From JAJRXC01 sp047639555 (GTDB lineage: Bacteria > Actinomycetota > Acidimicrobiia > Acidimicrobiales > Aldehydirespiratoraceae), in assembly GCA_047639555.1 (NCBI GenBank), contig JBLIOE010000022.1:1-64000 (forward strand): 64,000 bases of DNA, in the 5' to 3' direction. Of this stretch, positions 1-7,621 are shown piece after piece (position 1 is the stretch's first letter; each line of letters opens with the position of its first letter). The notes under the pieces were generated by a model. It had not been told where the DNA came from, did not search any database, and saw only the letters and a list, made by a program, of their open reading frames with translations. The translations under genes and the position numbers were made by a program.

Positions 1-60
1 CAATGTCACCTTCGACAATGTCACCTTCGACAATGTCACCTTCGACAATGTCAACCTTGG
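1..60 (+). repeat. 15-bp in-frame tandem repeat, four units
   Basis: Three exact 15-bp units (1-15, 16-30, 31-45) are followed by a degenerate fourth (46-60). Each encodes the pentapeptide NVTFD in the frame of the broken coding region that follows. The array starts at the window edge, so its true length is unknown. The unit resembles the spacing of pentapeptide-repeat or beta-strand-repeat proteins. Confidence 0.9.
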
Positions 61-748
61 TGTGGATCTTGCGCTCGGGCAGACTGCCGGAGCGCGCATA
101 GCCGGCCTCGACGACGCGACGCTGAGGTACTCGGATTTGGACGTCGAACTCACGAGTGGCGGTTGTTCATTCTTCCTATGGGAGTGGGCGGTGGAGGACC
201 TTCTCGAGGACGCCGCAGAGATCATGCTCGACCTCGCGGCCATCCTCGCTGCGAATCCCGGACTTCAGACGGACGTGACAACGCTGATCCAGACCGAGGT
301 CAACAAGCTCTCGTTTGGAACACTTCTCGGTGGCCTCGTGAATCTCGGTAGCACGGTCACTTTGACCACGGTCGTGGTGCAAAACGGAGGGCGAGAGATT
401 CAGGCCGACGCATCGTTCATGGCCAATGGCCCGAACGCTGGTCCCAACGTTCCCGTCTCGGTCGCAGCGACAATCCCTCCTCCGAACATGAACTTCCTGA
501 TGTCGCTCCGGACAGTGCCCACGACAGGCGATCAGTTTGGTGTCGGGACATGGCCGTCACCTGCGCTGCTCAATCAACTCGTCGCGAGTGCCGTGGGAGA
601 GGGCGTATTCGCTCGTGTCGACACGGCCGGTTCAGTCACCGCTGGTGACTTCCTCCTTACCGGGCAATGCGGGATGGCGGCGACCACGCCGGTCTTCGTT
701 GACGTCGCAGCAACCACCGCTCCGTGGCGATGGTGGAGTGGTCGGTGA
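2..748 (+). CDS. repeat-containing protein, 5' partial, frame broken at its 3' end
   Basis: The frame is open from the window edge, so the true start lies upstream. It begins with NVTFD repeats and continues with Gly/Ala/Thr/Val-rich sequence with alternating hydrophobic residues, as in beta-rich extracytoplasmic proteins, plus a helical stretch around 190-330. The family is not recognised. The frame ends at TGA 746-748 after a Trp/Arg-rich run (APWRWWSGR) that does not resemble the sequence before it. In the next frame the same style of sequence continues directly to 1220, so one base has probably been lost or gained near 715-745. Whether this is a real pseudogene, a programmed shift or a sequencing error cannot be told from here. 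Confidence 0.6.
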   Translation, partial: NVTFDNVTFDNVTFDNVNLGVDLALGQTAGARIAGLDDATLRYSDLDVELTSGGCSFFLWEWAVEDLLEDAAEIMLDLAAILAANPGLQTDVTTLIQTEVNKLSFGTLLGGLVNLGSTVTLTTVVVQNGGREIQADASFMANGPNAGPNVPVSVAATIPPPNMNFLMSLRTVPTTGDQFGVGTWPSPALLNQLVASAVGEGVFARVDTAGSVTAGDFLLTGQCGMAATTPVFVDVAATTAPWRWWSGR

Positions 749-752
749 GCTG

Positions 753-1220
753 ATGGTGAACATCAACGAGCTCGGATTTGAACTGACCGGCAACAGTGCT
801 CAGCCGACGATCAGTTTCGAAACGCCGCCCCATCCGGCCTGCCCGTCGAACCCGCCGGCGTGCCCGATCTCAACAATCTCGCTGAGTAGTCCGCTCGGTG
901 TGCCGGCGTTCCACCCGGCGATCGTTTCGTTGACTGGCTCTTCGATCATTGCGGGAGGGCTGGACACGCTCGCATCGGGACTCGGCACTGCCGTGCCGAT
1001 GCCGGGCCCGAAGACGTACATCTGGACCTACGGCCCGTCGAGCGGTGGTGACACCACAAGCTCGGGGAGCGTGAGCCACTTCTTTGAGAACTTCCAAGGG
1101 CCGAACCCGCTGCCCAGCGCGTACGGACCGGGTGTCACAGTGAAGGTCACCGACGGGTGGGGTCGCTATATCTACGGCTGGTGGACCGACGAAGACATCT
1201 TCGACGAGAACGAAGTCTGA
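753..1220 (+). CDS. C-terminal part of the disrupted beta-rich protein
   Basis: This frame continues the preceding one after an apparent single-base shift. It is Ser/Thr/Pro/Gly-rich, has two closely spaced cysteines (ACPSNPPAC) and ends in an acidic tail (DEDIFDENEV). Aromatic motifs such as TYIWTYG and GRYIYGWW suggest an extracellular beta-sandwich of PKD-like type, but no family is recognised. ATG 753 is the first plausible independent start, 5 bases after the upstream stop, so a separate small gene cannot be excluded. The continuity of sequence style favours one broken gene. No ribosome-binding site is evident before 753. Confidence 0.45.
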   Translation: MVNINELGFELTGNSAQPTISFETPPHPACPSNPPACPISTISLSSPLGVPAFHPAIVSLTGSSIIAGGLDTLASGLGTAVPMPGPKTYIWTYGPSSGGDTTSSGSVSHFFENFQGPNPLPSAYGPGVTVKVTDGWGRYIYGWWTDEDIFDENEV

Positions 1221-1326
1221 GGTTCTCGACCGCAGGGGTTCGCACCAGAGGCATTGGTAGGGCATGATGTGCGCTCTGAGCCTCGTCGCTCCGAGACACT
1301 GCCATCTGGCACGAAAGGTGACGCAC

Positions 1327-1518
1327 ATGAAGATCGTGGTCGACTATGACCTCTGCGAGAGCAACGCAATCTGCATGCAGATTGCCCCTGATCTCTTTGA
1401 AGTCCGCGATGACGACTTCCTCTACGTGCTCAACGAGGAGCCCGGCGAGGACCGTCGTGGGGCCCTTGAGGAGTGCGTTCAGCGCTGCCCGAAGCAGGCC
1501 ATCGCCATCGCGGAGTGA
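1327..1518 (+). CDS. small [3Fe-4S]-type ferredoxin
   Basis: This 63-residue ferredoxin has cysteines at 10, 16, 50 and 54. The first two are spaced C-x5-C and the last two are in C-x3-CP, the pattern of actinobacterial ferredoxins that carry one 3Fe-4S cluster and feed cytochrome P450s or Rieske oxygenases. The start ATG 1327 is preceded by a GAAAGGTG purine stretch. Its stop overlaps the GTG of a ferredoxin reductase (GTGA at 1515-1518), so the two form a translationally coupled electron-transfer pair. No P450 or oxygenase lies alongside; the terminal acceptor must be elsewhere in the genome. A four-cysteine 4Fe-4S cluster cannot be ruled out from sequence alone. Confidence 0.85.
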   Translation: MKIVVDYDLCESNAICMQIAPDLFEVRDDDFLYVLNEEPGEDRRGALEECVQRCPKQAIAIAE

Positions 1519-2717
1519 CTCGTCGCTCCATCACGATCGTCGGCGCTTCACTCGCTGGCCTTCGTGCCGCGGAGTCGTTGCGTCGTCAGGAGTTCGACGG
1601 TCAGATCGTTCTGATCGGCGATGAGCCGCACGCGCCCTACGACCGTCCGCCGCTGTCGAAGCAGTACCTTGCGGGTTCGTGGGACGTGGAGCGCCTTGCG
1701 CTCACCAAGCCAGAGAAACTCGACGAGTTCGATCTCGACTTTCGGCTCGGCGTGCGCGCCACCGCGTTCGACCTTGCGTCGCGACGATTGACGCTCGATG
1801 GCGCCGACGACATCGAAGTCGACGGCCTCCTGATCGCCACCGGTGCCCGCTGCCGCACGCTCCCAGGGACCGACAACCTCGACGGTGTTTTCGTTCTGCG
1901 CAGCCTCGACGACGCCACCGCCCTTCGCGCCGCGCTTGATGCCGGTCCATCTCGCGTCGTTGTTGTCGGTGCCGGATTTATTGGTGCCGAGGTTGCGGCC
2001 ACCGCTCGCCAACGCGAGATCGAGGTCTCCCTGATAGAGGCGCTCCCGCAGCCGCTTGGCCGCGTGCTCGGTGACGAGATGGGTGCCGTGTGCGCCGATG
2101 TGCACCGCGAGCACGGAGTCGATCTCCGCACGGGTGTGGGCGTCGAGGCGATTGAAGGCGACGGGCGGGTCGAACGCGTTCGGCTCTCTGACGGCTCCGT
2201 TATCGAGGCCGACGTGGTCGTAGTCGGGATCGGCGTGATCCCGAACACCGAGTGGCTTGAGGGTTCAGGTCTCACGATCGACAACGGCGTGGTCTGTGAC
2301 GCCACCTGTCTTGCCGCCCCCGGCGTCACGGCCGCGGGCGATGTCGCCCGCTGGCCCAATCAACGCTTCGACGAAGTGATGCGGGTCGAACATTGGGATA
2401 ATGCCGTCGAGCAAGGCGGCCATGCGGCGCGCCGGCTGCTGCAGTCTGACGACGAAGCCGAACCGTTCACGCCGGTGCCGTGGTTCTGGAGCGATCAGTA
2501 CGACCGCAAGATCCAACTCGCAGGCCGAATCCGCCCCGACGATGACATGGCGATCGTCACCGGATCCGTTGAGGAGCGACGGTTCGCGGCGCTCTACGGA
2601 CGGGCCGGGAAACTCGTCGGTGTGCTTGGGTTCAATCGACCCCGCCACGTAATGCAATACAAGACACTCATCCAAGAGGGCGCCTCCTACGCGGACGCCC
2701 TCGCCGCGGATCTGTAG
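1515..2717 (+). CDS. FAD-dependent ferredoxin reductase
   Basis: This 400-residue flavoprotein belongs to the rubredoxin/putidaredoxin-reductase family, which moves electrons from NAD(P)H through FAD to a ferredoxin. An FAD-binding Rossmann motif lies at the N-terminus (IVGASLAGLRAAE). It is followed by the family segment PYDRPPLSKQYL, a second dinucleotide motif near residue 150 (VVVGAGFIGAEVAA), and a third FAD contact (GVTAAGDVARWP). The reductase C-terminal domain follows. GTG 1515 is chosen because it gives the flavin motif the usual short lead and overlaps the ferredoxin stop by four bases. The natural partner is the ferredoxin directly upstream. Confidence 0.92.
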   Translation: MTRRSITIVGASLAGLRAAESLRRQEFDGQIVLIGDEPHAPYDRPPLSKQYLAGSWDVERLALTKPEKLDEFDLDFRLGVRATAFDLASRRLTLDGADDIEVDGLLIATGARCRTLPGTDNLDGVFVLRSLDDATALRAALDAGPSRVVVVGAGFIGAEVAATARQREIEVSLIEALPQPLGRVLGDEMGAVCADVHREHGVDLRTGVGVEAIEGDGRVERVRLSDGSVIEADVVVVGIGVIPNTEWLEGSGLTIDNGVVCDATCLAAPGVTAAGDVARWPNQRFDEVMRVEHWDNAVEQGGHAARRLLQSDDEAEPFTPVPWFWSDQYDRKIQLAGRIRPDDDMAIVTGSVEERRFAALYGRAGKLVGVLGFNRPRHVMQYKTLIQEGASYADALAADL

Positions 2718-2726
2718 CCGTTCGCC

Positions 2727-3371
2727 ATGACCACAACTGCGGCGATCCTTCTCGCGGTGGCGTCGATTGCCGCGTTCACTGACTGGTGGTCGGTTGCTAC
2801 CGACCGACTCGGTGTCGAGTTTCTCGCCAAGCCTGCCGTGATCATCTGTCTCATCGGCGTGGCCCTTGCGCTCGAAACGAGCCCCAGCGGAGCAACCAAC
2901 GTGGAGCGGGGCATCATCCTTGCCGCGCTGGGCGCATCGCTTGTCGGTGATGTTGTGCTGGTGACCCCCGACGCCCGCTTCGAAATCGGGCTCGCTGCCT
3001 TCCTGGTGGCCCACCTCCTCTATGTCGCGGCCTTTGTCGGCGATTTCACCATTGGCCCCGCCCTTGCGGCCGGCCTTCTGGTCGTGGCCTTGGGGTTTGG
3101 ACTCGTCCCGCAGCTCATGGCGAAAGTTGCCGAGCATGGGCGTCTGCTCACGATCGCCGTGTCGGCGTACATCGTGGTTGTGAGCGCTACGGCGATTGTG
3201 GGTGTGGGCACGGGCGTGGCCATCACCGGCATTGGCGGTGTGCTCTTCCTTACCTCTGACGCACTCCTCGGTTGGGGCCGTTTCGTCGGAGCAACTGTCG
3301 GCGGCCGGGTGCTTGTCCATGTGACCTACCACCTCGGCCAGGTTGGTCTGGTCTTGTGGCTCGCGGCCTAA
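2727..3371 (+). CDS. YhhN family membrane protein (lysoplasmalogenase-like)
   Basis: This 214-residue polytopic membrane protein has about eight hydrophobic segments. It carries the YhhN/TMEM86 landmarks: a KP pair in an early helix (FLAKPAVIICL), LGASLVGDVVLV, a late SDALLGW segment, and a C-terminal YHLGQVGLVLWL. Animal members hydrolyse the vinyl-ether bond of lysoplasmalogens; bacterial members are less well characterised. It starts 9 bases after the reductase stop and overlaps the following lipoprotein gene by 16 bases, so it is probably co-transcribed with both. Confidence 0.8.
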   Translation: MTTTAAILLAVASIAAFTDWWSVATDRLGVEFLAKPAVIICLIGVALALETSPSGATNVERGIILAALGASLVGDVVLVTPDARFEIGLAAFLVAHLLYVAAFVGDFTIGPALAAGLLVVALGFGLVPQLMAKVAEHGRLLTIAVSAYIVVVSATAIVGVGTGVAITGIGGVLFLTSDALLGWGRFVGATVGGRVLVHVTYHLGQVGLVLWLAA

Positions 3372-3853
3372 TCGTCGCGCTGGTGGTGCTGGTTAGCGCC
3401 TGCGCCGAGGCTGGCCCGCCAACCCTCTCGGCGGGGTCGTTGGAGAGCGCCATTCCTGTTGCCGTGTGGCCCGAGGACCCAGACCTGGTCGCGGCGGTGA
3501 CTTGCCCAGACCTCGATCTCGCGCTGATTGCCCAAACGACGAACTGCACAGCAACCCTGGATGGCGACGCAGTGATCCTGGAGGTTGCCGTCGACGCCGA
3601 GGGCGCCGCGACTGCTTCGGTCGCCGAGGCGCTCTTCGTTGTGTCGGCGGTGGTCGAGGAGATCAGCGGCCGACTCGTTGTCGATCTCGCCCTTGATACG
3701 GCGCCGGTTGTTCAATGCGATCGAAGTGTTGTTGTTGCCCGACCGGGCGTATCGCTTGGCTGTGAGGCGTCTCGGGCCGCCGATGACACCTTCGAGTTCG
3801 CGATACAGCTCATCGACGCTCGCGGGGCCTGGACACTGACATTCGTTCCGTAG
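3356..3853 (+). CDS. small lipoprotein, DUF4333-like
   Basis: This 165-residue secreted lipoprotein begins at GTG 3356 with a short signal peptide (ARGLIVALVVLVSAC). A lipobox ends in Cys15 (LVSAC). The mature part contains a VTCP...NCTATLDGD pattern similar to the DUF4333 domain of actinobacterial lipoproteins, with paired cysteines, followed by a second Cys pair. The start lies inside the end of the YhhN gene, which suggests coupled translation. Function is unknown. Lipidation would be carried out by Lgt, also encoded in this window. Confidence 0.72.
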   Translation: MARGLIVALVVLVSACAEAGPPTLSAGSLESAIPVAVWPEDPDLVAAVTCPDLDLALIAQTTNCTATLDGDAVILEVAVDAEGAATASVAEALFVVSAVVEEISGRLVVDLALDTAPVVQCDRSVVVARPGVSLGCEASRAADDTFEFAIQLIDARGAWTLTFVP

Positions 3854-3978
3854 GGTGCGGCTTGGCAAGGCTGTGGATACCCTTTCGGGGTCCGATCACG
3901 TTTGAATCGGTGGCGACTGCCTTCGCAATCCGCGGGGCGTGTGGCCGGGTACGACACCCAAAAAAGAAACGAACGAAT

Positions 3979-4260
3979 ATGGCCGTAAATCTGCCCCCCA
4001 AGTCCGACACCATCGCCACCATGGCGAAGGCATTCGAACTCGCCGAGAACGACACTGGATCTCCCGAGATCCAAATTGCTTTGCTCTCGGATCGCATTAC
4101 GCACCTCACCGAGCACATGAAGTCCCATAAAAAGGACCATCACAGCCGCCGAGGCCTGCAGATGCTTGTTGGCAAGCGTCGTCGTCTCCTCGACTATGTC
4201 AAGGACAACGACGTCGAACGATACCGATCAGTGATCGCCCACCTCGGGCTGCGTCGCTGA
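3979..4260 (+). CDS. rpsO: 30S ribosomal protein S15
   Basis: S15 binds the central domain of 16S rRNA early in small-subunit assembly. The protein is 93 residues. It has the conserved helical core TGSPEIQIALLSDRI, the KDHHSRRGL loop that contacts the three-way RNA junction, and the RRRLLDYV helix. The start ATG 3979 gives a typical N-terminus. It is followed by a stem-loop spacer and then pnp, the classic rpsO-pnp order. Confidence 0.96.
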   Translation: MAVNLPPKSDTIATMAKAFELAENDTGSPEIQIALLSDRITHLTEHMKSHKKDHHSRRGLQMLVGKRRRLLDYVKDNDVERYRSVIAHLGLRR

Positions 4261-4268
4261 CAAGATAT

Positions 4269-4298
4269 GGGAGCGGTCCTTTTGGGGCCGCTCCTTTC
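4269..4298 (+). terminator. terminator-like hairpin after rpsO
   Basis: A 10-bp stem with one G-U pair (4270-4279 with 4285-4294) closes a T-rich loop and is followed by TTTCGGTTT. It lies 9 bases after the rpsO stop. The weak T tract suggests partial termination or an RNA-processing and 3'-end protecting role, allowing some readthrough into pnp. Confidence 0.65.
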
Positions 4299-4302
4299 GG
4301 TT

Positions 4303-4433
4303 TACCGAGACCTGCTCGGTAGGCCCGACGAATCCCAGTAGCAGGAACGTCCTGCGAAACAACCGAATGACACGGCAGTTGGTGTTAGTCGCAAGCTTCG
4401 AGATCGTCTCTCGAGGTTTGCGACTGGGAACTG
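4303..4433 (+). promoter_or_regulatory. structured pnp leader with three further stem-loops
   Basis: After the rpsO hairpin come three more perfect or near-perfect stems. 4303-4309 pairs with 4315-4321 (7 bp). 4341-4346 pairs with 4350-4355 (6 bp). A long stem pairs 4388-4403 with 4409-4424: 16 bp with two G-U pairs and a 5-base loop, extendable through 4376-4380 with 4429-4433. None is followed by a T run, so these are not ordinary terminators. In Escherichia coli and Streptomyces, RNase III cleaves a hairpin in the rpsO-pnp region and PNPase then represses its own mRNA. This long stem is the obvious candidate for that role here, by analogy. Confidence 0.7.
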
Positions 4434-4469
4434 GCAGTTGTGTGTTCGAATTCCAAGGAAATACACACA

Positions 4470-6923
4470 ATGACTGAAACCAACTCCGTCACCGGCGCGT
4501 TCACGCGTGGTGAAGGCAAAGACGCCACCTTCGAGATCGGCAAATTCGCCCCTCTCGCTGGTGGTTCCGTAACGGCGAGCATCGGTAACACCGTTGTCCT
4601 CGTCACCGCTACTGGTGCGAAGACGGCCCGTGAAAACGCCGACTTCTTCCCTCTTACCGTCGACATCGAAGAGCGCATGTACGCCGCGGGCAAGATCCCC
4701 GGCTCGTTCTTCCGTCGTGAAGCACGCGCCGGCGAACAGGCCATCTTGACCTGCCGCCTGATCGACCGTCCCCTCCGTCCGGCATTCCCTGACGGCTACC
4801 GCAACGAGGTCCACGTCGTGGGCACCGTGCTTGGTGCCGATCAGGAAAACCCTTACGACGTTCTGGCGCTTAACGCTGCGTCGCTGGCCCTGTGCCTGTC
4901 GCCGGTCCCGTTCGACGGCCCCCTCGGCGCGGTGCGCATGAGCTGGTCGGCCGAGGGCGAATGGATCCCCTTCCCGACCTATGCAGAGTCCGAGGAATCG
5001 GCGTTCGACATGGTTGTTGCTGGCCGTCTCGCTGGTGACGATGTCGCCGTGATGATGGTGGAAGCCGGTGGCACCGGAAACTCGTGGACGCTCTACGAAA
5101 ACGGCACTCCCAAGGTCGACGAAGATGTCCTCGCCGGCGGCCTCGAGGCTTGCAAGGTGTGGATCCGCGAGATGATCGAGCTGCAGCAGCAGGCCATCGA
5201 TGCCGCGGGCCCCATCGTCAAGATGGATCCCCCTGTCGTCACCGACTACACCGACGAAATCTTCGCCGCCGTGCAGTCCGCCGCCACCGATCGCATTGCA
5301 GAATCGCAGAAGATCGCTGACAAGACTGATCGTCAGAACGCCGAGGGTGAGCTCAGCGCCGCCGTTATCGCCGAGCTCGACGGTCAGTTCGCCGACAACT
5401 CCGATGCGGTCAAGCAGATCAAGAACGCGATCCGCTCGATCACCAAGGCCGTTGTGCGCAAGCGCATCGTCGAAGAGGGCATCCGCATCGATGGTCGTAA
5501 GACCAACGAACTGCGTGAGGTGTCGAGCGAAGTTGGGGTCATCCCGACGGCGCACGGTTCCGGCCTCTTCCAGCGTGGCGAGACCCAGGTCCTCAACTTC
5601 ACGACGCTCGGCATGGGCCGCAGCGACATGATGATCGATGACCTCTCGCCGATCGACAAGAAGCGCTACTTCCACCACTACAACTTCCCGCCCTTCTCCA
5701 CGGGCGAGACCGGCTTCATGCGTGGACCGAAGCGTCGCGAGATCGGCCACGGTGCCCTCGCTGAGCGGGCCGTGTTCCCCGTGATCCCGTCGTTCGAAGA
5801 CTGGCCGTACACCGTACGTACCGTCTCCGAGGTCATGGCGTCCAACGGTTCGTCCTCGATGGCCTCCGTTTGTGGCTCGACCCTTTCGCTCATGGATGCC
5901 GGTGTGCCGATCAAGGCTCCCGTCGCCGGTATTGCGATGGGCCTCGTCCACGCCGAAGGCGAATACGTCACTCTCACCGACATCCTCGGTGCCGAAGACG
6001 CATTCGGCGACATGGACTTCAAGGTTGCCGGAACCACTGACTTCGTCACGGCTCTCCAGCTCGATACGAAGATCTCCGGTATTCCGGCCTCCGTTCTGAT
6101 TGGCGCCCTCGCTCAGGCGAAGGAAGCCCGCCTCGACATTCTCGACAACATGGCCGAAGCGATCGCCGAGCCTCGTGAAGAGGTTCGTGAAACAGCTCCG
6201 AAGATCCGTGCCTTCGAGATTCCGATCGAGAAGATCGGTGAGGTCATCGGCCCGAAGGGCAAGGTCATCAACTCCATCCAGGCCGAGACCGGCGCCGACA
6301 TCTCTGTCGACGACGACGGCATGGTCGGCATCGTGTCGATCGCCTCGGTTGACAGCGCCAAGGTTGATGAGGCTGAGCGTCAGATCCAGCTCATCCTCGA
6401 TCCGCCCACCGCTGAAGTTGGAGCGACCTACCAGGGCCGTGTTGTGAACATCACCAAGTTCGGTGCGTTCGTCAACATCCTCCCCGGTCGTGACGGCCTC
6501 CTGCACATCTCCAAGATCGGTGGCGGTAAGCGCATCGAACGAGTTGAAGATGAGCTCGAGCTTGGTCAGGAAATTGCGGTCACTGTCGAAGACGTCGACC
6601 CCAATGGCAAGATCAGCCTGAAGCCCGAAGGTGCGGCCGACTCCGACAAGAAGTCGAGCCGTGAGCCCCGTGAGCCCCGTGAGTCTCGTGAGCCCCGCGG
6701 CGATCGTGACGGCGGTAGCGATCGTGACGGCGACAGCGATGACGACAGCCCGGCGTCTGATGACGACACGGAGACGGTCTCATTCGAGGCAGCCTTCGAC
6801 AAGGAACTCGCCGGCGAATACGGCGACCTTGGTCCCGACGCTCCCCGCCGCAACAGCGGTGGTGGTGGTGGCGGCGCCGGTGGTGGCCGTGGACGTGGCC
6901 GCGGTGGCCGCGGTCGACGCTAA
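4470..6923 (+). CDS. pnp: polyribonucleotide nucleotidyltransferase (PNPase)
   Basis: PNPase degrades RNA 3' to 5' with phosphate and can add tails in reverse. The 817-residue product has two RNase PH domains (roughly 10-230 and 320-560). A KH domain lies near 580-640, with the GPKG loop, and an S1 domain near 650-720 (TKFGAFVNILPGRDGLLHIS). The catalytic second core carries GRSDMMIDDLS and EDAFGDMDFKVAG. The last ~90 residues are unusual: EPR/ESR repeats, an Asp-rich stretch, then a Gly-rich run ending in RGRGRGGRGRR. ATG 4470 (TETNSVTG) is preferred over an in-frame upstream ATG at 4440 because AAGGAAA precedes it. Confidence 0.95.
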   Translation: MTETNSVTGAFTRGEGKDATFEIGKFAPLAGGSVTASIGNTVVLVTATGAKTARENADFFPLTVDIEERMYAAGKIPGSFFRREARAGEQAILTCRLIDRPLRPAFPDGYRNEVHVVGTVLGADQENPYDVLALNAASLALCLSPVPFDGPLGAVRMSWSAEGEWIPFPTYAESEESAFDMVVAGRLAGDDVAVMMVEAGGTGNSWTLYENGTPKVDEDVLAGGLEACKVWIREMIELQQQAIDAAGPIVKMDPPVVTDYTDEIFAAVQSAATDRIAESQKIADKTDRQNAEGELSAAVIAELDGQFADNSDAVKQIKNAIRSITKAVVRKRIVEEGIRIDGRKTNELREVSSEVGVIPTAHGSGLFQRGETQVLNFTTLGMGRSDMMIDDLSPIDKKRYFHHYNFPPFSTGETGFMRGPKRREIGHGALAERAVFPVIPSFEDWPYTVRTVSEVMASNGSSSMASVCGSTLSLMDAGVPIKAPVAGIAMGLVHAEGEYVTLTDILGAEDAFGDMDFKVAGTTDFVTALQLDTKISGIPASVLIGALAQAKEARLDILDNMAEAIAEPREEVRETAPKIRAFEIPIEKIGEVIGPKGKVINSIQAETGADISVDDDGMVGIVSIASVDSAKVDEAERQIQLILDPPTAEVGATYQGRVVNITKFGAFVNILPGRDGLLHISKIGGGKRIERVEDELELGQEIAVTVEDVDPNGKISLKPEGAADSDKKSSREPREPRESREPRGDRDGGSDRDGDSDDDSPASDDDTETVSFEAAFDKELAGEYGDLGPDAPRRNSGGGGGGAGGGRGRGRGGRGRR
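6655..6762 (+). repeat. short degenerate repeats in the pnp tail
   Basis: Nine-base units of the type CGTGAGCCC (encoding REP) recur several times from about 6660 to 6700. They are followed by 15-18-base units related to GATCGTGACGGCGG (encoding DRDGG). Together they encode the low-complexity charged tail of PNPase and are a likely site of length variation between strains. Confidence 0.6.
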
Positions 6924-6943
6924 TTCTCGCCAATGAGCATTCG

Positions 6944-7621
6944 GTGACCCGTCGGTCCTACGACCGATGGGTCCCGGAGCTTTGGCGACAACGTATTCAT
7001 CTGGCTCGCGGGGGCACGGACGTCTTTCGTCCGTGCTTCCGCGAGACTGGATCGATCTTTCTCCACGTGCCCAAGGCCGCGGGCACGAGCATCTCGCTTG
7101 ACCTCTATGGCGGAAATATTGGGCACCGGCGAGCGATTGACTATCAGCGGATTTCCCGCCGACACTTTGCTCGCTACTTCCGATTCGGTTTCGTACGAAA
7201 CCCATGGGACCGACTGGTGTCGGCCTATGAGTTCGCTCGTTCGAACGGCACGGCGTATGTGAAGCCGATCCCGAATCCGGTTTATGACTCGCCGGTGTTC
7301 GAGTCCTTCGAGCGGTTCGTTCACGAGTGGCTCAGCGAGGTCGATCTCGCTACAGCTGATGTCGTCTTTCAGTCGCAATGGACATTCCTGTGTGATGCTG
7401 ATGGCCGACTACTCGTCGACCACGTGGGTCGCACCGAACAGCTCGCTGACGATCTCCGTCCGGTCGAAGAAGCGCTTCACCGAGCCATACGGCCCGACCA
7501 TCTCAACCGAACCGAACGTTTGGTCGACTATCCCGAGTACTACTCCTCCGACACGAGAGACATAGTCGCCGACATCTATCGACGAGATATCGAGATGTTT
7601 GGCTACACCTTCCCCGTATGA
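6944..7621 (+). CDS. sulfotransferase family protein
   Basis: This 225-residue protein matches the sulfotransferase-2 family, which transfers sulfate from PAPS to sugars or other acceptors. The 5'-phosphosulfate loop is visible near residue 40 (FLHVPKAAGTSI). The 3'-phosphate-binding segment is near residue 80 (FRFGFVRNPWDRLVSAYE). There is no signal peptide or membrane helix, so it is probably cytosolic. GTG 6944 starts it 20 bases after pnp. Its stop overlaps the next ATG (ATGA at 7618-7621). The acceptor is unknown; exopolysaccharide, lipid or a small molecule are all possible. It interrupts the usual pnp to M16-peptidase order. Confidence 0.82.
   Translation: MTRRSYDRWVPELWRQRIHLARGGTDVFRPCFRETGSIFLHVPKAAGTSISLDLYGGNIGHRRAIDYQRISRRHFARYFRFGFVRNPWDRLVSAYEFARSNGTAYVKPIPNPVYDSPVFESFERFVHEWLSEVDLATADVVFQSQWTFLCDADGRLLVDHVGRTEQLADDLRPVEEALHRAIRPDHLNRTERLVDYPEYYSSDTRDIVADIYRRDIEMFGYTFPV

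Noticed and set aside
1..60. Start of a CRISPR-like or other noncoding repeat array
   Set aside because: The units are 15 bp, contiguous with no spacers, and in frame with a coding region.
2265..3332. 355-codon minus-strand frame opposite the reductase end and YhhN gene
   Set aside because: It is His/Asp/Glu-rich, has no domain, and opposes two well-supported plus-strand genes.
4388..4424. Long pnp-leader stem as an intrinsic terminator
   Set aside because: No T run follows (TGGGAACTGG), and pnp begins 46 bases later, so a processing or regulatory role fits better.
4436..4460. tRNA T-arm-like sequence (GTTCGAATTCC) before pnp
   Set aside because: There is no matching acceptor stem or anticodon arm at tRNA spacing. 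It lies in the pnp leader.
4302..6506. 734-codon open frame on the minus strand opposite pnp
   Set aside because: It mirrors the high-GC codon pattern of pnp, has no recognisable domains, and is rich in His/Asp/Arg as shadow frames are. The plus-strand PNPase is certain.
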